NCBI GenBank assembly: GCA_037974665.1
Contig: CM075770.1
Coordinates: forward strand, 63,623,850 to 63,687,849
DNA: 64,000 nucleotides
Source of the DNA: Ehretia macrophylla
Lineage: Eukaryota; Streptophyta; Magnoliopsida; Boraginales; Ehretiaceae
Direction of reading: 5' to 3'
In this document: positions 59,191-64,000 of the stretch, piece by piece
Layout of the letters: each line of letters starts with the position of its first letter
How positions within the stretch are numbered: position 1 is the stretch's first letter
Made by a program: the position numbers and the translations under genes
The notes under the pieces: generated by a model
The model's database searches: none
Told to the model about the DNA's origin: nothing
The model's input: only the letters and a program-made list of their open reading frames with translations

Positions 59191-60360
59191 TCAGGCCTCA
59201 CATCCTCCCCTCCTTAAAAGAATTTCATCCCGAAATTCAATATTACCTTGAAATAATGCTGGATACTGCTGCTCTATCTGGTCTCGCCTTTCCCACGTTG
59301 CTTCTTCGACTCCATGATGATCCCACAGCATTTTCACCATAGGTATAGTTCTATTGCGCAACTCCCGATCCTGCTGGTCTAGGATCTTGTAAGACAAGTT
59401 CTCCCGAAGCTGCAACGGCTCTGGCTCCAAGATATGCGACAGATCAGGATGATACTTCCGCAGCATCGAAACATGAAAGACGTCGTGAATATTGGAGAGG
59501 TTCTGGGGTAGTGCTAGGTGATACGCCAACTTGCCAACCTTCTCAACTATCTCAAATGGTCCTACAAATCTCGGGCTCAACTTTCCACCCTTGCCATGCT
59601 TAATCAGTCCCTTCCGGGGTGATATCTTCAAGAATACCTTGTCGACAACCTCAAACTCGAGACTCCGTCTCCGTCGGTCAGCATAACTCTTCTGCCTGCT
59701 CTGGGCGGTAAGCATCCGTTTCCGAATGAGGTGGATATTATCAACAGTCTTCATCAGTTCAGGTAAAAGGGTCGGGTAAAAAGTCTTCATCTCACCTACT
59801 TCATCCCAGTAAATCGGGGATCGACACTTCCGTCCATACAACGCCTCAAATAGGGCCATCCCGATAGTGGCCTGATAACTATTGTTGTAGGCAAATTCCG
59901 CTAGAGATAGATATTTCTCCCAACCTTTGCCGAAATCCATAACACAAGCCCTCAGCATATCCTCCAAAATCTGAATAGTCCTCTCCGATTGTCCATCAAT
60001 CTGAGGGTGATAAACCGTGCTAAAACTCAAATTCATTCCCAAAGCTTCTTGCAATCTCTTCCAAAATCGGGAAGTAAAGCGAGGATCCCTATCCGATACA
60101 ATACTCACAGGTATCCCGTGCAATCTTACAATCTCTGCCACATACATATCTCCCAATTCCTCAGGACTATCCTCCTTGTTCATTGGTAAAAAGTGCACCG
60201 ACTTAGTCAATCTATCCACTATAACCCAAACGGCGTCACGCCCCTTTTGTGATATGGGCAGGTCCATAACAAAATCCATAGTTATATGTTCCCATTTCCA
60301 TTGAGGAATCTTCAACGGCTGAAGTAAACCTGCGGGTCGTTGATGTTCTGCTTTGACTCT
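59191..60360 (-). pseudogene. Element F integrase core, C-terminus and chromodomain
   Basis: About 390 codons open from the TAG at 60361. [10 protein letters not shown] and SDRDPRF supply the catalytic Asp pair and GQSERT the Glu. The GPY-like region [10 protein letters not shown] follows, then the chromodomain with [19 protein letters not shown]. The frame ends in TGA about 12 nt inside the LTR, after crossing the PPT. A stretch present in E between the LRENLSY motif and ILDQQ is shortened here by a few codons. This is the most intact integrase in the window. Confidence 0.92.
59203..59219 (-). other. Polypurine tract of element F
   Basis: The minus strand reads AAGGAGGGGAGGA directly before TGTGAGGCC. 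Confidence 0.9.
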
Positions 60361-61083
60361 CTAGCAAGTCAAACACCGTGCTACAAGCTCCGCAATTTCT
60401 CTTTTCATGTTATTCCACCAATAGTGTTGCTTCAAGTCCCGACGCATCTCTGTGCCGCCGGGGTGAATACTATGTCTTGAATTGTGGGCTTCCTCAAGAC
60501 TCTTCTTTTTCACCTCCGGCTCATTCGGAGCACAAATCCGGTTCCTAAACCTCCAAACACCACCATCATGAAACTTGAAATCTGCGTTGCTTTCTTTAAT
60601 CTTCTGAAATTGTTGGTCCTTCTGTTGAGCCTCTCGTAACTCAGACAACAAAGTCGATTGAACTTGGGTAGTGGCAAAAAGTAACCCTTTCTGAGTCAAT
60701 TGTGGTTTCCACAGAAATGCTTCCTCCAACAACTCCTGCACCTTGACCTCCAGTTTTGCCATGCTTGCCTTTCTGCTTAAGGCATCTGCAACTACGTTCG
60801 CCTTAACGGGCACATAATTAATTGAGCAGTTATAATCATCCAAAAGCTCCATCCACCGCCTTTGCCTCATATTCAACTCCTTTTGAGAGAACAAGTATTT
60901 CAAGCTCTTATGATCAGTAAATACCTCAAACTTGTTACCCCACAAATAATACCTCCATTTCTTGAGTGCAAACACAATAGCCGCTAACTCCAAATCATGC
61001 GTCGGGTAATTCATCTCATACGACTTTGGTTTCCTAGAAGCATATGCAATCACTCTTCCATTTTGTATCAATACACATCCCAG
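60361..61083 (-). pseudogene. Element F RNase H and integrase zinc finger
   Basis: In frame between TGA 61084-61086 and TAG 60361-60363. It has [38 protein letters not shown] and ADALSRK of RNase H, then the HHCC finger with His pair and CLTC. The TAG at 60361 corresponds to CAG in element E. Confidence 0.92.
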
Positions 61084-61710
61084 TCATTCTTTCGAAGCAT
61101 CGCTATAGATTACAAAACCTTGAATCCCTTCAGGCAATGCAAGAACTGGTGCGGTAGTCAATCTTTTCTTCAACTCTTGAAAGCTGTTCTCACACTTATC
61201 ATCCCACACAAACTTGGTTTTCTTTTGGGTGAGCTTTGTAAGCGGTCTTGCAATCTTAGAGAAATCGTTCACGAACCTCCGATAATAGCCGGCTAGACCA
61301 AGAAAACTCCGAACCTCTGTAACATTTTCTGGCTTCTTCCAAGACATCACCGCATCAATCTTTGCTAGATCCACCGCTATTCCCTCTTGGGATATGATAT
61401 GCCCCAAAAATGCAATCTGCTACAGCCAAAATCCACACTTGCTAAACTTTGCATACAATTGGTGCTCTCGAAGTTTCTGCAGTACTAACTGCAGATGTTG
61501 CTCATGCTCCGCCTCCGATTTCGAGTATACCAAAATATCATCAATGAATATCACCACAAATTGGTCCAAGTAGGGTTGAAACACCCTATGCATCAAATCC
61601 ATAAAAGCCGCAGGGGCATTAGTTAGTCCAAAAGGCATCACCACATATTCATAATGCCCATATCTCGTCCTGAAAGCCGTTTTAGGCACATCTTCCTTCT
61701 TGATCCACAA
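61084..61710 (-). pseudogene. Element F RT C-terminal half and RNase H start
   Basis: Contains [12 protein letters not shown], the catalytic FIDDILVYS and [13 protein letters not shown] of the RT connection, then IYSDASKE of RNase H. Broken by TAG at 61420-61422 and ended by TGA at 61084-61086, where the family has Gly. Confidence 0.91.
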
Positions 61711-62322
61711 CTAATAATACCCTTGCCTCAAGTCGAGTTTCGAATACACTTTGGCTCCTTGCAGTTGATCAAATAACTCGTCGATCAGGGGAAGAGGGTA
61801 TTTATTCTTGACAGTCACTTGGTTCAAACCTCGGTAGTCAATGCATAGCCTCAACGTTCCGTCTTTCTTCTTCACAAATAGAACTAGCGCACCCCACGGT
61901 GAAGAACTTGGTTGTACAAACCCCTTCTTCAGCAATCCTTGCAATTGGTCGTTCAATTCTTGTAGCTCGGCCGGTGCCATACAATAGGGAGCTTTTGATA
62001 TCGGCTGGGCGCCAGGCAATATCTCTATAACAAACTCGATTTCCCGATTTGGGGGTAAACCGGGTAATTCTTCTGGGAACACATCTGCATAGTCTTTGAT
62101 CACAGGCATCTCCTCCAACTTAGCTTTATCCGACGTCTTGTTGATAAGGTAAGCCAAGTATCCGCTGGACCCTTTCCTCAAGGATTTTATTGCATTCGTA
62201 GATGAAATGATGGAACTCCCGGTGAAATCTCTTCAGCCCATAACCTCCAGTATTGGTTGATCAGGTACCCGGAACGTAATAATCTTTGCCCGACAATCCA
62301 GTTGGACATGGTATTTTGCCAG
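61711..62322 (-). pseudogene. Element F protease-RT linker and RT N-terminal half
   Basis: Contains [13 protein letters not shown], the fingers motif [12 protein letters not shown] and [12 protein letters not shown] at 61711-61713 stands where element B has Gln (YYQLR). A TGA at 62233-62235 lies in the linker. Confidence 0.91.
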
Positions 62323-63090
62323 CTAGTCCATTCCTAAAATGACCTCATAATCTCGAAAAGGTAATACAATAAGATTGGCCGAGAATTCCCTATCCTTAAT
62401 TTGGATTTTACATGCTTTACAAGCTGAACTAGTTACAAGTTTAGAACCCATTGGAGTACCAACTTCTACTTCGTATGGCAAACATACAACTTTCAATTTC
62501 ACACGTTCCACACATAAGGGAGTAATAAATGAATGAGTAGCACCCAGATCAATTAACACCTTAACAGGTTGATTCAGTATGAAGAATGTACCTTCAACAA
62601 CAGCGGTCTCATCCGGAATCTCCTCGCACTCAATAGCATAGGCTTGAGCTTGGACCCTAGGAACTGGAGTCTTGCCTCTACCGGCTGGTTTACCCTGATT
62701 CTACCCTGCCTGACGTTTAGGGCAATCCTTGATCTAATGCTGATCACTGCCGCACCTTATACACCGTCCCGACTTCCTCCAACACTGGGCCTCAGTATGC
62801 CCCTTCCTGTCACAATAAGAACAGCTGACGGACTGAGTAGCAGGTGAACTACCTGTGGATCCGCGGGTGGAAGAGGCTGATGGCGCTTTCGTCGGGCCAC
62901 GGTTATTCCCTGGTCTGTTCTGGCTCTGGCCCTGACCGCGACTCTGACTCTGAAATTTCCTCTGTTGACCTGGAGGCTGGAATGGTTTCTTGTTTGGCTG
63001 ACTCGAACCGGTTCCATCTAGTTTCCTCTTCTCACCTTGAGTGGCAGCAGCAAAGAGAGTAGAGTAAGTATCGAAGTCATAAGAAACTAA
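62323..63090 (-). pseudogene. Element F zinc knuckles and protease
   Basis: In the gag frame. Two CCHC knuckles (about 62820-62715), the second broken by TAG at 62734-62736 after its His; another TAG at 62701-62703. The protease active-site triplet is Asp-Leu-Gly instead of Asp-Ser/Thr-Gly (B has DSGA), which would disable an aspartic protease. The piece ends at TAG 62323-62325, where the family has Trp. Confidence 0.87.
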
Positions 63091-63744
63091 CTAGTCCTGA
63101 ATCTCCAGCCTCAATCCAACAGTAAATTTCCACATTTTCGCCTCTGGAGTACAAACCATATATTGAGCATAACGGGACAGTCGATCAAAACGTGCCTCGT
63201 ACTGGGCCACCGTCATATTACCCTGGGTCAAGTGCATGAACTCCTCGATCCGCCTCTGCCTGGAAACTGCAAGTACATATTTCTCCTTAAATGCCTTAAC
63301 GAAATTACCCCACAAGCGAGGTGTCTGATCTGTCTCCCACAATGCCTCTACAGTGTGCCACCAGTGCTCGGCATCCCCGTGCAACAGAAATACAGCAAAC
63401 TCCACTTTCTCTTCATCTGTATAATCAAGGGGCCTGAAAATCTTCTCGATCTCGGACAGCCAAGCCTCTGCTTTCTCATCATCAGCTTCCCCGTAGAATT
63501 TAGACGGGCAAAAGTCCAGGAATTCCCTCATTCTGCTATGTCTCCCATGGTTACCCTCATTCCTGTTGTTGATGTTGTTATTGTTGGCTTCACGAGCATC
63601 TTGACGCTCCATCACATGTGATACACGATCCATGGCATTTGCCATCATATTAAACATAGCTATACCGGGATTAGTCTGATAGGCATCCCCGGTCTCTTGA
63701 GGTTCACCGCTCCTATTAGTAGTACGGGTACTAGGGCCAGCCAT
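63091..63744 (-). pseudogene. Element F gag (capsid region)
   Basis: 217 codons from ATG at 63744. It has AEAWLSEIEKIF, FLLHGDAEHWWHT, GNFVKAFKEKY and MTVAQYEARFDRLSRYA. It ends at TAG 63091-63093; the frame then continues open into the zinc-knuckle region. Slightly longer intact gag than element E. Confidence 0.92.
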
Positions 63745-63979
63745 CTATAGGCACAATTATGATGCACAATTTATTGAAATATGACAATTAAGAATCTAAC
63801 GCATATGATATGCAACATAATATAAGTACAATTCTAAAAACATTTAAGGCATGTAAGTCACTTAAGCACATAGAACATAGAAGGCACATTTATCACACAA
63901 TAACACATAAACAAGTCATCCTAATTATCTTAGGGCTCTACCCACGGTCCGAGAGTCAAATCCGGCTTAAGCAATCTAA

Positions 63980-63991
63980 GCTCTGATACCA
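63980..63991 (-). other. Primer-binding site of element F (initiator Met tRNA)
   Basis: The minus strand reads TGGTATCAGAGC. The 5' LTR should begin just beyond the window edge. Confidence 0.9.
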
Positions 63992-64000
63992 TTCTTTTCT

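Larger units (their letters stand above)
51851..59202 (-). repeat. Left (3') LTR of element F, interrupted by solo LTR G
   Basis: Two segments, 51851-55195 and 58959-59202, make one LTR ending CCTCACA at 59202. The hairpin module is at 52841-52862. At 55191-55195 and 58954-58958 the sequence TAAGA flanks the nested LTR. Confidence 0.93.
51851..64000 (-). mobile_element. Element F: chromovirus with all domains, inserted in a 5S gene, right end outside window
   Basis: Minus-strand element. Its 3' LTR begins at 51851 (TATCACGCCCC, first dinucleotide TG mutated to TA) inside 5S copy 25 and ends at 59202. With solo LTR G and one TSD copy removed this LTR is about 3,589 bp. The interior from 59203 has PPT, integrase plus chromodomain, RNase H, RT, protease, zinc knuckles, gag, leader and PBS, all in one frame with nine stops and no frameshift. 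The 5' LTR lies beyond 64000. It is the only representative here of a coding-complete member of the A/D/E/F/G superfamily. Confidence 0.93.

Noticed and set aside
1-64000. A previously undescribed gene system such as a biosynthetic cluster, defence locus or host gene.
   Set aside because: After assigning 5S units and LTR elements, the only sizeable unexplained stretch is about 1.65 kb inside element A, which has no convincing coding signal.
1-64000. tRNA genes near the Met-tRNA complementary sites.
   Set aside because: Only the 10-12 nt PBS matches are present; no cloverleaf-forming sequence surrounds them.

Overview
The window is plant nuclear heterochromatin and contains no host protein-coding gene. 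Two kinds of sequence explain nearly all of it. The first is a degenerate tandem array of 5S rRNA genes: 25 copies, all on the + strand, each 119 nt where complete, in units of about 656-680 bp. The second is a set of Ty3/gypsy LTR retrotransposons inserted into that array. A flowering plant, probably a eudicot, is indicated by the plant-type 5S gene, the initiator-Met tRNA primer-binding sites, and the chromodomain at the end of the integrase (chromovirus, most like the Tekay/Del clade). I cannot name the species.

Layout. 1-8399: element A (minus), its left LTR cut by the window edge, gag-only interior, complete right LTR. 8400-9661: 5S copies 1-2. 9662-13329: LTR C (plus), truncated at its left end. 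13330-14740: 5S copies 3-4. 14741-24765: element B (minus), full length, from a separate family with 2,489-bp LTRs. 24766-31126: 5S copies 5-14, the cleanest array block. 31127-34676: solo LTR D with a perfect 5-bp target-site duplication (TSD). 34677-35310: 5S copy 15. 35311-45434: element E (minus), perfect TSD, protease/RT/RNase H deleted. 45435-51850: 5S copies 16-25. 51851-64000: element F (minus), inserted inside 5S copy 25; its left LTR is itself interrupted by solo LTR G (55196-58953, perfect TSD); its interior carries gag, protease, RT, RNase H, integrase and chromodomain remnants up to the primer-binding site at the window edge.

How it works together. Elements A, D, E, F, G and fragment C share one LTR superfamily (about 3.55-3.76 kb where complete). 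F is the only coding-complete type, although it has nine in-frame stops; E is an internal-deletion derivative of an F-like element; A is a gag-only, probably non-autonomous form. B is one continuous gag-pol frame broken by four stops. Most nonsense changes I could polarise are CAG to TAG, as expected for decay of CHG-methylated cytosines. The 5S copies all differ from one another, and many have changes in the internal promoter or in helix I, so this looks like a silenced array edge that has escaped homogenisation rather than an active 5S locus.

No new protein system is visible. The most notable signals are a 690-bp identical tract shared by E's two otherwise diverged LTRs, a hairpin conserved between the two LTR families, the linked alternating 5S unit types with a higher-order duplication, and the gag-only element with four zinc knuckles. 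All counts were made by eye.
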